Below are positions 44,643 to 55,360 of a stretch of DNA of 64,000 bases, piece after piece. The DNA lies in assembly GCA_036346395.1 (NCBI GenBank), contig CM070596.1, positions 3,410,001-3,474,000 of the forward strand. Reading direction: 5' to 3'. The stretch is from Hsuehochloa calcarea. Its lineage: Eukaryota > Streptophyta > Magnoliopsida > Poales > Poaceae. How positions within the stretch are numbered: the stretch's first letter is position 1; each line of letters opens with the position of its first letter. Made by a program: the position numbers and the translations under genes. A model generated the notes under the pieces. That model searched no databases. It was not told the origin of the DNA and saw nothing but the letters and a program-made list of their open reading frames with translations.

Positions 44643-45011
44643 GGAATGAAATAATTATTATTTAAAAAAAAATCAATAAACACCTATGTAGGGAACCACC
44701 TCTTGATGGAGTGGTGGAGTTATGGTTGCACGACTATGCCCACTAAGGTTGAAATCTCGAATTTATCCTCAGCCTCTGTCTGTTTAGGCATGCAGTAAGG
44801 GTAGTGATGGAGTAAGGATTTCAACAACGGTGGTACGAAGTCAAGTAACACATTTCAACGTAAAAAAATTCAAAACACCTTGTACATAATTATTGATCAT
44901 ATTAATTGCCGAAAATACTCACTCAACATTTGCACCTGCTACTAGAAGGATTAGCACCATCTTTAGAAGCAAATAAAACAAGCATGAGGGTTCAAATATT
45001 GAGTACTTAGC
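44643..45011. other. Spacer between the Mutator-like element and the pol-deleted gypsy element
   Basis: AT-rich with no supported coding. It may be continuous, across the gypsy insertion, with the hAT-like end at about 50553-50660. Confidence 0.4.
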
Positions 45012-45016
45012 CTGTA

Positions 45017-45995
45017 TGATGAGGACATCGACTCTAAGGATACAACCACTGCTTCAACCTGCTGCACTGCATCCTCTACTTCCTTTACTTCACCAACATC
45101 TTCTCCAATTGGACTTTCGGCTAATGCAATGCCATATTACCCAATTAGATCGAGCTACGTCTACAGGCCATGGTGCTACGTCTACATACCATGGTACTAT
45201 GTGTACATGCCATGGTGCTACTACATGTGCCAAGCAGGAGTTCAAGCTGGATACATTTTGGTCAGATCAGTTCGGAATCAGCCCGACAAAGACCAACTTA
45301 AAACAGATATAACTTTTGCAAACGGAGTCCGATTCGGGTGTTCTTGGGCTTGTTGGAAAGCTAACGACGATATCTTTCCAACGGATCCAGCCTCACCTCC
45401 AAATTCCTTCTGTAGACTTCGGAATCGTCAAAAGAAGGTGATGTGTCACTAATTTAGGCCGATTTGGGCCTTGTAATCGTACCGGAATTGGCCCATATGC
45501 CGCTGGCCCACATGGGGTGTGATTACTGTTCATGTGAACAGTATTCACGCCTTTAGTCCCACCCCTCTATTTCTTTTAGATTTGTGGCTCCTCATCCCCT
45601 ATTTAAGGAGGACGCACCCCCCTCTAGTTTCCTTGGATTTTGTTCAGTTAAAAGTTAGCCTTGTTGCAACTTCGTGTATTGGCTTGTGTCGACTAGACCA
45701 ACCATAATACCGCTTTTTGAAATCCCAATTTTAATATTTCAATCTTTATTTGCAATTTCAGATTGCTTTATCTTGTTATTGGGTGCTTCTTCGATGTATG
45801 CAGGAATCGACTTTCGTGGTCAGGTCAACCGGGTATTCGTGCATGGTTGATAACGACTTGTCGATCAGTTCAGCGATTGCGTGGTTTTGAGCCTTGCGTG
45901 TTCATAGCCAGGATCGTCAGAGTTGAGCGACGCCTACCGGACTTATCGTTCTCATCGAAAGATCGGGCCAACAAATCAAACCTTAGGGTTCATCA
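45017..45995 (+). repeat. 5' LTR of the pol-deleted gypsy element
   Basis: It differs from the 3' copy by a few percent, including small indels near 45090 and 45257. It contains three tandem ~27-bp units with CCATGGT(G/A)CTA (about 45165-45230) and a promoter-like TATTTAAGG (about 45600). Confidence 0.92.
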
Positions 45996-45997
45996 AG

Positions 45998-46009
45998 TGG
46001 TATCAGAGC
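45998..46009 (+). promoter_or_regulatory. Primer-binding site (initiator Met tRNA)
   Basis: TGGTATCAGAGC lies two bases after the 5' LTR and is an exact match to the canonical site. Confidence 0.95.
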
Positions 46010-47500
46010 TACAGTTCTTCGGTGAGAGTTTCCTGTTTTCTAGTAGTAGATTCATTTTTCATACCTAGAGTCCAGAAAATTACCAAAAGAAAAAAATTCG
46101 CATCTATCATCCATACCAAGCCCTTTGAGCCTTTGTAATTTTTTTCTTTTCAGTTTGCTTGTTGAATATTTAGTTACATTGTCATGTCTAGTTGCTGATC
46201 TTTAGTTCTAGTTATTGTCTAGTTCGTCGTTGTCTAGATTGCTTCTCGTGTTTTTTCTTTGCGTTGCTTAATCGTTCTTAGTTTTTGCATCTAAAACAGA
46301 AAATTCGTGGGTTAGAACTCCTCTAATCTGCACCAAAAAAAAGAGAGAACACTTTGCTGTATTCGTGACTTGTGGAAAACCCTAGAGCCGGCAAAAAAAA
46401 AATAGAAGGAGAAAGAGGCCGCCACACAAAACAAAAGCCGTGGTAGAAAAAAAAAGAAAAAAAACAAACTTACACCAAAATCAGTGAAAACTGGTGGAGC
46501 CCTTCTACATATAGCCACAAGTTTGCATAAAAAATTTCTGCAAGATTAGCCCACGGAATCAAAAGATATAGCAATTTAAAGATTGAAACCGAGTCGGTTT
46601 CCAGTCCGAGTACGATTCCGTTTCCGAGAGACCTTCAGTAAAACGGGCATAACTTTTGCATATGGTGTCCGATTTAGACGTTCTTGGACTCGTTGGAAAG
46701 CTAACAACGGGGCGCATACTTTTCACTTAATGCACTAGTCTCCCACCAGGGAACCCAAAATCGGTCATTTTCGGCTCCGAATTCGCGTCATAAGTTTTTT
46801 GTTTCGGTTTTTGCCGTTTCTTTTAGTCTTCCCATCAGAATTTGGGGTTCGTCTCAACTGCAAAGTTGTAGATCTCATCGAAACCTTTCAAACGAGTATA
46901 TATAAGCCATATAAAACTTTGCTTTTTCATCTCTTGAGACTAACTATTTTTTCCAGCTTAAACTAAAGGGTTGTTTACGCTGCACGTTATTCTGTTTTTG
47001 TGCTCTACATCGTGTGAACCATCTTGTGCCCTACAAAGAAGTTTGAGTAGTTAGTTAGCGTCTCTCCCAGCACTTGTTGTGAGGTTTTCCATTGCTTACA
47101 TCAAGTCACATTTATCTTTGCGCGTGCGTACATACACATCTCTTAGTGGGGCTTTGATTAGCTAAACTTTGATTAGACTAGGATCAAGACTTGTGACTAG
47201 TACTTTGACTCGCTTTTCAATTTTGCATACTTGAATTGAATAATTGCTATTCCTTTGCTACATACTAGCCCTCCGAGCTCCACTTCCTACTAACTCGGCA
47301 GTGTCGCTCCTCGCAATCGTAATGATCGCAAGTGAGAGTATCACGAACCACCACCGGTTGTACCACTTCCTTCTTTGCATTGGTAAGAACTTGTAAGAAC
47401 TAGGTATAAGCTTGAGTGTGAGTGACTTGATTGAGCCTCGTAACCTTGTAGTTGATAGGGACATATACACCGTGATTTGTTTTTTGCTTTGATACTAACA
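46010..47500 (+). other. Untranslated leader of the pol-deleted gypsy element
   Basis: About 1.5 kb without supported coding. It has A-rich runs (46335-46470). The segment near 46640-46700 repeats part of the LTR theme (AAAACGGGCATAACTTTTGCA versus AAAACAGATATAACTTTTGC near 45300, then TTGTTGGAAAGCTAAC-like words). Confidence 0.6.
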
Positions 47501-49500
47501 ATGGTAGGTTCATCGTCACAAGGGGAGCATAGCAGCACAACAATGAGGAAGATGCACCGCCGGTCCTCGTGACAAAAGAAATCATGCGGCGCTTTTCTCG
47601 CATCTTTGGATCAACATTCGTATGATGGAGTTGATTCTAGATCGCACCATCGACGAACTTGCGGCGTTGGCTACACGTGGAGCGAGCTAGAGAGAGCTCC
47701 ACCTTCGTTGTCGCTTCGCCGCCGTCGGCATTGCACGATCGCGCCAGTAACCCATCCGCTGCTCGCCATGGGCCGATGAGGTAGAAGATGAAGCGAACCC
47801 ATATGTTGCTGATACGGGGTCCGATGGTGATTTCAATCCCATTAATGATCGTGATCACCGACAACAACGCTTCAATCGACAAGGTATGCGAAGAGAGCCA
47901 CCACGTGAGGTACGTGACCATAATGATGCACTTGGTAAAATTAAATTCACTATACCTCCTTTTGCTGGTAAATATGATCCTGATGCTTATCTCACATGGG
48001 AGTTAGTTGTGGACCAAAAATTTGCATGCCATGAATTTCCTGACAATAAAAAGGTTAGAGCTGCTACTAGTGAGTTCACAGATTTTGCATCTATTTGGTG
48101 GAGTGAATATGGTCGTACTCATCAGGACATACCTAGAACATGGAATGGTTTGAAAAGAGCAATGAGACGTAGGTTTGTACCTTCATATTATTCACGTGAT
48201 TTGCTTAATAAATTACAACGCTTAAGACAGGTAGTAGTTCTCAGAGAAGACTATTATTAAGAATTGCAAACTGGTTTGTTGCGTTGTGGTTTAGAAGAAA
48301 CTGAGGATGCTAAGATGGCTAGATTTTTGGGAGGGTTAAACCGTGAAATTCAGGACATTTTAGACTATAAAGAATATGATTCTATCAACCGTTTATTCCA
48401 TATTGCTTGCAAAGCTGAGAGAGAAGTGTGAGGTCGATAATCTCGCCGTGGGCAATATTGGAGGAACTTTTGCGTGTCGGCCAAGGCAAAGAACATCACA
48501 TGGCATCCTCCTCCACTTCGCACTGCACCCCCGTGTCGCTTCAACTCCTATACATATCCTCGATGCAAGCAAACCGCAAAAGTACAAGCCCTTACAAAAA
48601 GTGCTTCTTCCATTGTTTCTACAGGCGATCTAGAGATGTGCAATGTCACCGTTGCAAAGGATTTGGGCACTTGATGCGCGATTGCCCAAGTCGTGAGCTT
48701 TGCTTATCAAGGACAATGGTGAGTACACTTCACTAGCGATATTGAGGAAGAACATGTGTTGGTTGCAACTAACAATGCCGGTGATGAAACCGAGGAAGAA
48801 CATATAAACCATGAGGCGTCGACATGTACCAAAGCCTAGTTGTTCGGCGTGTGCTAAGTGCTCAAATGGAACTTTTTGAACAAAATCAACGCCACATTTT
48901 GTTTCAATCCAAGTTCGTCATCAAGGAACGCTCATGTAGAGTCATCATTGATGGCGGAGTTGCAACAACCTTGCTAGCATAGACATGGTCAAGAAGCTTG
49001 GCTTGACCACAACACAACACCCTCATCCTTACTACATCCAATGGTGAATTCTTGTGGTAAGTTGAAGGTAACTAAGCTTGTGCGCGTACACTTTTCTATT
49101 GGATCATATCATGATTATGTTGATTGTGATGTCGCATCTATGCAAGCATGCTCATTATTATTAGGTAGACCTTGGCAATATGATAGATATATGAACATCA
49201 TGGTAGATCTAATCATTATACTTTCACATATAAAGAAAAGAAAATCACTCGCTTTCAATGTCTCTCGCCGCTATATTAAAGGATGAATTAGAAAGAACTG
49301 TGAGAACAAGTAAGGAGAAGACACAAGTTGATCAAAAGATTATAGCTCCAAGTGAAATTAAATTGAAAGCTCCTGTTATGTTAGCTACAAAAATTGATTC
49401 CATTGATATGGAAAACATGAATCTAAATGTCATACTATGATTTGTAAAGAAACTCCGTGTCCATTAGAAGAAGTGCATGTTTCTTTGCCTCCTGTTGCTA
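47501..49500 (+). pseudogene. gag: gag and protease remnant of the pol-deleted gypsy element
   Basis: An ATG at 47501 opens MVGSSSQGEHSSTT before a stop. The gag domain is at about 47886-48420 (KIKFTIPPFAGKYDPDAY, TSEFTDFASIWWSEYG), with a TAA at 48258 in place of a sense codon and frameshifts near 48420 and 48640. The zinc knuckle CHRCKGFGHLMRDC is at 48644-48685. A protease scrap has VIIDGG (about 48945) and MQACSLLLGRPWQ (about 49140-49180). The frame is heavily damaged, so even gag would not be made. Confidence 0.85.
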
Positions 49501-49573
49501 CTAACCTTTGCAGAGAGTGATGACTTGAGAAAACAAATGAGTCGAGGACGACTCAAATTCAAGAAAGGGAGGA

Positions 49574-50547
49574 TGATGAGGACATCGACCCTAAGGATAC
49601 AACCATCGCTTCAACCCTTTGACCGCATCCTCTACTTCCTTTACTTCACCAACATCTTCTCCAATTGGACTTTCGGCTAATGCAATGCCATATTACCCAA
49701 TTAGATCGAGCTACGTCTACAGGCCATGGTGTTACGTCTACATACCATGGTACTATGTGTACATGCCATGGTGCTACTACATGTGCCAAGCAGGAGTTCA
49801 AGTGGATACATTTTGGTCGATCAGTTCGGAATCAGCCCGACAAACACCAACTTAAAACAGATATAACTTTTGCAAACGGAGTCCGATTCGGGTGTTCTTG
49901 GGCTTGTTGGAAAGCTAACGACGATATCTTTCCAACGGATCCAGCCTCACCTCCAAATTCATTCTGTAGACTTCGGAATCGTCAAAAGAAGATGCTATGT
50001 CACTAATTTGGGCCGATTTGGGCCTTGTAATCGTACCGGAATTGGCCCATATGCCGCCGGCCCACCTGGGGGTGTGATTACTGTTCATGTGAACAGTAAT
50101 TCGTACCTTTAGTCCCACCCCTCTATTTCTTTTAGATTTTTGGCTCCTCATCCCCTATTTAAGGAGGACGCACCCCCTCTAGTTTCCTTGGATTTTGTTT
50201 AGTTAAAAGTTAGCCTTGTTGCAACTTCGTGTATTGGCTTGTGTCGACTAGACCAACCATAATACCGCTTTTCGAAATCCCAATTTTAATATTTCAATCT
50301 TTAGTTGCAATTTCAGATTGCTTTATCTTGTTCTTGCGTGCTTCTTGGTGTATGCGTGAATCGACCTTCGTGGTCGTCAACTGGTATTCGTGCATGGTTG
50401 ATAACGACTTGTCGATCGATTCAAAGAATTGCGTGGTTTTGAGCCTTGCGTGTTCATAGCCAGGATCGTCAGAGTTGAGCGACGCCTACCGGACTTATCG
50501 TTCTCATCGAAAGATCGGGCCAACAAATCAAACCTTAGGGTTCATCA
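49574..50547 (+). repeat. 3' LTR of the pol-deleted gypsy element
   Basis: It begins TGATGAGGACATCGACC right after AAGAAAGGGAGGA and ends GGTTCATCA, followed by the CTGTA duplication. Confidence 0.93.
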
Positions 50548-50552
50548 CTGTA

Positions 50553-51418
50553 TATATACCTAGTATACCCATCAAATACCTAGTATTTTGCAAAAAAAAA
50601 TTTGAGGGTGCAACTGCACCCCATGCTCCAATGTAGCTCCATCCCTGGCTCAAGGGGACACACTCGCGTATGTATGTGGTGTACGCTTCCTTTTGCACGA
50701 CCACGACGGAGATCAATTGCATCACGTTAGTAGGCGTCTCCTTGGAAAGTCGAAGAGCTGTCCAAAATAAGTAACGTGCCTACTTAGTTGCACACACTGT
50801 TGCACATGTCTAAAATTTCAGAGTAATTGCGTCAGGGTAGTAGGCTTCGCAGACCGTCGGCCATTTGATCTGTTCATGGGTTGATCTGACCATCACCTCT
50901 GACCTTCGATTAAGACCGGTCTGACCAATCAGACCGTCTAGACCTGTGTTTTAATAGACCTTCGCTACTACTGTGAATTATATCATCAACCTTTAATAGT
51001 AAGTATATCCCCGTGATAACTACCTCTGCTCCGTTGAAGTTTCTGTAGGTGGAGATGGGATGAGATAAGGCTGCAAAAATTCCTCTGCTCCAGCAACTTG
51101 CAACCGAGCGAACCTGTCTAATCTGGAGCGCCCGTCTGACTCGGATGCATCGCCTCTTACTCGGAATAGGGACGGTCTCCTTGGTTCCAAGTCCATCTCT
51201 GGTCTCGGAGATGATGGATTGATTAATGAATTTACAAGGAGACAAATCAAGTCGCACACATGCAGCGGAGGCAAGATGCGGTCGCGAGTGATTGACAAGT
51301 TCAGAGTCAAAGAAACGCGCGATCACAGGTGGGTCTGTACATTTGACTACTGCTTTCTCAACTCTAAACAGTTAAATTTTTTAGTTCACTTATAACTTTA
51401 TTTTATATAATTAAAAGA

Positions 51419-51449
<31 letters not shown>

Positions 51450-51934
51450 ATTTTTGTTCTTATCACTGTAATTATTATAGAAAATCTTAATAATTCATGT
51501 TTCCATCCCATGATTCAAAATCTAACTTATACTTTGAGATATTTAGCAAAAATAAAGATAAAAAATAAAATTCCATACCAACAAAATACGGTAATATGGT
51601 GAACCTGTTATGGTCCGAAAAAATCATAATAAATTCGGACCCAATTCATCGTATCGTATGAGAAGAAGTGCAAATCTCAAAGCATATCGAACGAATGAAA
51701 ATTCGACTATTGTGACAAAAGAAAGCGGTCGAATATTATTTAGCAAATCTCCGAGAAGACGATGTTGTCGGCCGAAGCATAAATCTCCAAACAAAATTGT
51801 AATATCAGAAAATCCATTATTTTCTCTATACAAAATATAAACAATATTTTTTTAGCAATTCCATTTTTTTTAATTGAATCATCGAGAAATTGATCCCAAC
51901 AAACACAACGGAAGAAATGGTCTATCTAGGCAGG
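50553..51934. other. 3' flank of the DUF1645 gene with a hAT-like end
   Basis: At 50553-50665 the minus strand reads CAGGGATGGAGCTACATTGG and a long A/T block, like one end of a hAT-type element; no partner end was located. 50885-50945 has ACCGGTCTGACC words as in the solo LTR at 11289. 51418-51446 is a TA microsatellite. 51450-51930 is AT-rich and probably downstream of the DUF1645 gene. A minus frame at 50910-51326 is unrecognised. Confidence 0.45.
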
Positions 51935-52744
51935 CTAGTAGGGGTGGTGGTGCGATCGGCCGAGCGTGTGCACGTTGGAGAAGAACCCGACGATCCCCGG
52001 CCGGTACGGCAGATACGACGTCTGCTGCTGCTTCCTCTCGCCGGCGGTCGTGCCGGCCTTGCTGTAGAAGAGCTTGTGCGCGGTGGCCATGTCCATCTCC
52101 ATCGCGGCCTTCTTCTTTTTCTGTCCCTGCTTCTGTCCGTGCTGCGGCGTAGGAGATTTCTCACTTCGCTTCTCTTCCGCTGCGGCGGTCGTTGTGGTCA
52201 TGCTGCCTTGAGACATCTTGGACGGCGCCGCGGCGGCGGGCCGCAGGAAGACGAACTTCTCCTTACCGTCGCTGCGGGAGCGGCCGCCGGTGCCGACTAG
52301 GTCGCGCAGGCGCCAGCGGCGCGCCTCCCCCGTGGAGGCGCTCTTGGGGAAGGCCGGGTCCCGTGCGGGCGAGCCCGGCACGGAGCGCGGCACCCAGGGG
52401 CAGTAGGTGTCCGGCGAGGGCGGCGCCGTGGAGGCCGACGCGGGCGCGTCGGTGTCGCCGCCGTCGCGCGGGAGGAGGTGGCGGTCGAAGACGGGGTAGG
52501 CCGGGAGGATGCGGCCGTGGACGAAGAGGTCGTTGGCGAGCGCGAGGTCGCCTCCGCCTCCGTAGTGGTCCGCGGCGAGGGGCGGCGCGAAGGCGAACTC
52601 GAAGCCGGTGCCGGTGCCTGTGGCGTCGTCGTCGCCGCTGTCGGACGCGGCCTCGGCGTCTTCCCGGTGGCCCTCGTCGGTGGGTTGGTCCGGTTGGGCG
52701 CGGCTGAAGCCGAGGATGGAATCGAGGCGCGGCGACTGCGCCAT
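51935..52744 (-). CDS. DUF1645 family protein, single exon
   Basis: The intact 269-aa frame begins MAQSPRLDSILGF and ends RSHHHPY before TAG. The family (PF07816) is plant-specific and of unknown molecular role; some rice members are linked to stress response or grain size. Landmarks in order are an acidic N-terminus (24-40), FEFAFAPP (48-55), LANDLFVHGRILPAYPVF (69-86), the PRSVPGSPAR linker (119-128), RRWRLRDLVG (142-151), RSRSDGKEKFVFL (155-167) and the C-terminal SYLPYRPGIVGFFSNVHTLG (243-262). A Lys-rich patch (208-213) may serve nuclear import. No signal peptide or membrane segment is visible. The open frames on the other strand are GC-content shadows. Confidence 0.92.
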   Translation of the reverse strand: MAQSPRLDSILGFSRAQPDQPTDEGHREDAEAASDSGDDDATGTGTGFEFAFAPPLAADHYGGGGDLALANDLFVHGRILPAYPVFDRHLLPRDGGDTDAPASASTAPPSPDTYCPWVPRSVPGSPARDPAFPKSASTGEARRWRLRDLVGTGGRSRSDGKEKFVFLRPAAAAPSKMSQGSMTTTTAAAEEKRSEKSPTPQHGQKQGQKKKKAAMEMDMATAHKLFYSKAGTTAGERKQQQTSYLPYRPGIVGFFSNVHTLGRSHHHPY

Positions 52745-52846
52745 TGCTGGCGGCGGAGAGATGGAGAGGAGGAAGGTTGAGGAGAGCCGCGTTTCGTTTC
52801 TTTTGCTACGCGCGCGCGCGTGTGATGGGCGGCGTGGCGTTTATAC

Positions 52847-52852
52847 TTTATA
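52847..52852 (-). promoter_or_regulatory. TATA box of the DUF1645 gene
   Basis: TATAAA on the minus strand lies about 105 bp upstream of the start codon, the usual distance once a short 5' leader is allowed for. Confidence 0.7.
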
Positions 52853-53396
52853 AGGAAGGGGACGCGCGCGAGCGAACGAGCAAGGAGAATATTGGTGCCA
52901 CGAGGCCTCCTTGCTCGCCGGCGCTGCTGCTTGGTCGTCTTGTTAACAACACGGCATTCGCTCGGGTATTCGCTCGCTTGGATTGTGTCAGCGTCTATCT
53001 ATGGTCAGAGCCAACCAACCAACAGAACAAAGACAGAAACGTGCTGCTCTGCGATTACGGAACGACTCAATCAAACGGCCAAATCGATCTCTCGTTTCGC
53101 AGCAGCCGCCTCCTCGCGCGCGCACGCAGGCAGGATGCAGGGCAGGGTCCAGTCCACTCCACTCCACCCTTGATGTCGCGCAAGCCATCGAGCGCCACCT
53201 GAATCTGCATTACTCATCGGTGTTCATCATCTCTAGCTAACAACTTTCGCATTGGCCCGCCTGCTTTCGCATTAACCAGCAGCTGCAAGTAATCCAGAAC
53301 CACGCGCGCTTCTCCATTCTCCCTCCGTCGCATCATTCATCGCCCGTAAATCTCCACGCTAACCACAGTTCACCTCAACCAGAGAGAGACAGAATA
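52853..53396. other. Upstream region of the DUF1645 gene
   Basis: GC-rich promoter-proximal sequence with several open frames on the plus strand. I recognise none, and they have no codon-use or start support. Confidence 0.45.
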
Positions 53397-53401
53397 ACAT
53401 C

Positions 53402-53538
53402 TGTTAGAGATATAGTTAGAGATATATATTTGTGTTAGAGTAGGACTCTAGATTTGTTTTGGTTTCCTTATCTGTAACCTGTATCTGTGTATATATAGGT
53501 CCATTGGCCTCCTGATAATATATGCAACAATTCTAACA
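53402..53538 (+). repeat. 5' LTR of the copia element
   Basis: TGTTAGAGATATAG...CAATTCTAACA, 137 bp. Contains TATATATAGG near the 3' end. It is very short for a plant LTR. Confidence 0.93.
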
Positions 53539-53550
53539 TGGTATCAGAGC
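53539..53550 (+). promoter_or_regulatory. Primer-binding site of the copia element
   Basis: TGGTATCAGAGC directly abuts the 5' LTR, an exact initiator Met tRNA site. Confidence 0.96.
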
Positions 53551-54281
53551 TTACCTAAGGGCCGCTTCGCTTGTTGCCCTACCGCCGCCGCCGCTCAGAC
53601 GGCATCACCTCCTGTCATCTTCGACGACTCGACCAAATCCCTGGTCTCCAGACACCCAGCGCTCGGGAGCTCTGTCGCCCTCGAGACTCGTCGCTTCGAG
53701 ACTCGTCGCCGGGAGATCCGTCGTCTACTACCGCCGTCGCCTCAAGATCCGCCGGGAGAAGCAGCCGGCACCCTGCGCGGCGGTCCTCCCGGCGTCTCGC
53801 GCCGCCTGCCGCCGCCACATACACTCTCCGCCGCGCCGCCACCATTATTGCGCTGGAGCTCCGCCTTCACCCGATCACTTGAGAGAGGAGGAGGCCGCCG
53901 CCTCCGACCGCCACCGCCATCGCTGGCTGCTACCGCCGGCTCCGCCGCCATCATCGCTGCTACCGCTGCTCCGGCCGCCGCCGCCATCGCCAGCCGCTAC
54001 ATTGCCGCTCTCCGGCCGCCATCAAGGCTAAGAAATCGCTAGCGAGAGGAGAAGACGCCCGAGGAAAACCTAAAAGCTTGTTGGTCGTTGGGCCTACCGA
54101 GTCCGCTGGGCCGACCGGCTTTTAAAGAGCCGTGAAAAAAATCAAAAACAAAAAAAAACGTTGGTCTAATCGCCGCGCCGTCCAGCGCCGCCTATTAGAC
54201 TACGTTATCTTGGTCGCCGCCGCCCGGTAGCCGCCTACCAATGGGCACCGCTTTCCTCCGCATTGCCGGTGATCTTCGACG

Positions 54282-55330
54282 GTGTTAACTACACCGACTT
54301 CGTCTCACATGCGCATCCACATGCGTGGTCTTCGTCTCGGGCGCCCTTTCTCGGCGATGTCACCGCCCGCCATGCCCTACTCCTCCGACGGCTTCACGCT
54401 CGTGCATGCGCTTCCCGACGGTGACAAAGTTGCTATCGAGGCTGCTGGCCTTACTGATGAGAAGGCTGCCTCTGCCTACCAAGAGGCTCTGGATTTTTAC
54501 ATGGATCGCTTGACTACCTACACTCAGTGGTGCGACGACGACGCCGGCCGTCTTGTCTTCATCGCCAAAGTGTCCACCTCGATTTTCTTCGAGATTGTGG
54601 ATTTTCTTTGGTGTCGGATGTGGACTCATCTTCGACAACGCCTCGAACCCTCCGAGATGCCCTCACCGCCAAGAGTTCGCCAGGAGCACTCTCTTCAGCA
54701 GGGTGATGCTACTATTGACGCCTTCTACGCCGAGTTATGCGATCGCGCCAATCGACTCTCTTCGCACCGCCGCCGCTGCTCTCGTTCTGGCCGCTCGCCT
54801 GCAGACGTATGCGACTTGGAGTTTCAGCGTGTCTACGAGTTTCTTACTCGCCTTCGTCCTGAGTTCGAGCAGAGGCGTGCACAGCTACTTGCACGCCACC
54901 CTCGTGTCACTCTTCTGGAGGCCCTTACCGAGATACGTGCAGAGGAGACTCGTTTGAGTGGTGCCGGTCTGATGCCACTCCCCTCCGTGCTCGCCACCCG
55001 TACACCTGCTACACCGACTACTTCACGCTTCAGTACGTTGCCTCCTCCAGCGGCTACCACAGGTGGTGGTGGCCGCCCTCCATCTGGCGGTGGTCGTCCT
55101 CGCTGCTCCTACTGCGACAAGATCGGCCACATTGAGTCCCAAAGGCTAAGAAAAAATGGCATATTTCACGCCGTTCTTCTCCTAGCACCGCACCGCATTT
55201 CTACATCGACGCCTCGTGATCGACTACTTCCGCTTTCTCTCATCGAAAGCAGAGATAGCCAGACTTCGCCGACTGCTTGCCGCTTCAGGTTCTTCCTCGA
55301 CAGGTTCTGCAGGTTCTGCGACTGACTCTT
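54282..55330 (+). pseudogene. gag: Copia gag remnant
   Basis: One frame of 347 codons (54282-55325) holds the copia gag (DUF4219/UBN2-like) body: ALDFYMDRLTTYTQWCDDDA, then LQQGDATIDAFYAELCD, LEFQRVYEFLTRLRPEFEQ and LLEALTEIRAEETRLSG. It then has a Pro/Ser/Gly linker and a zinc knuckle start CSYCDKIGHIES in which a later Cys position is Arg. Upstream 53580-54240 is a GC-rich leader with CCGCCG runs. Gag would package element RNA. Confidence 0.82.
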
Positions 55331-55360
55331 CGGGCACTAAGCAACCACCTCCTACACAGA

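Larger units (their letters stand above)
45017..50547 (+). mobile_element. Pol-deleted gypsy element, CRM/CRR-like, perfect target duplication
   Basis: The element is bounded by CTGTA at 45012-45016 and 50548-50552. LTRs are 45017-45995 (979 bp) and 49574-50547 (974 bp), both TGATGAGGACATCGA...GGTTCATCA. The LTR start and the polypurine context (GAGTCGAGGACGACT..AGGGAGGA) are the same as in the element at 833-8208. It keeps a leader, gag and a protease scrap. Reverse transcriptase, RNase H and integrase are absent: sequence jumps at about 49515 from the region before RT to the last pol codons before the LTR. Confidence 0.93.

Noticed and set aside
51874..52853. Plus-strand frames opposite the DUF1645 gene
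   Set aside because: Arg/Gly/Ala-rich shadows of a GC-rich gene; the minus frame has all DUF1645 landmarks.
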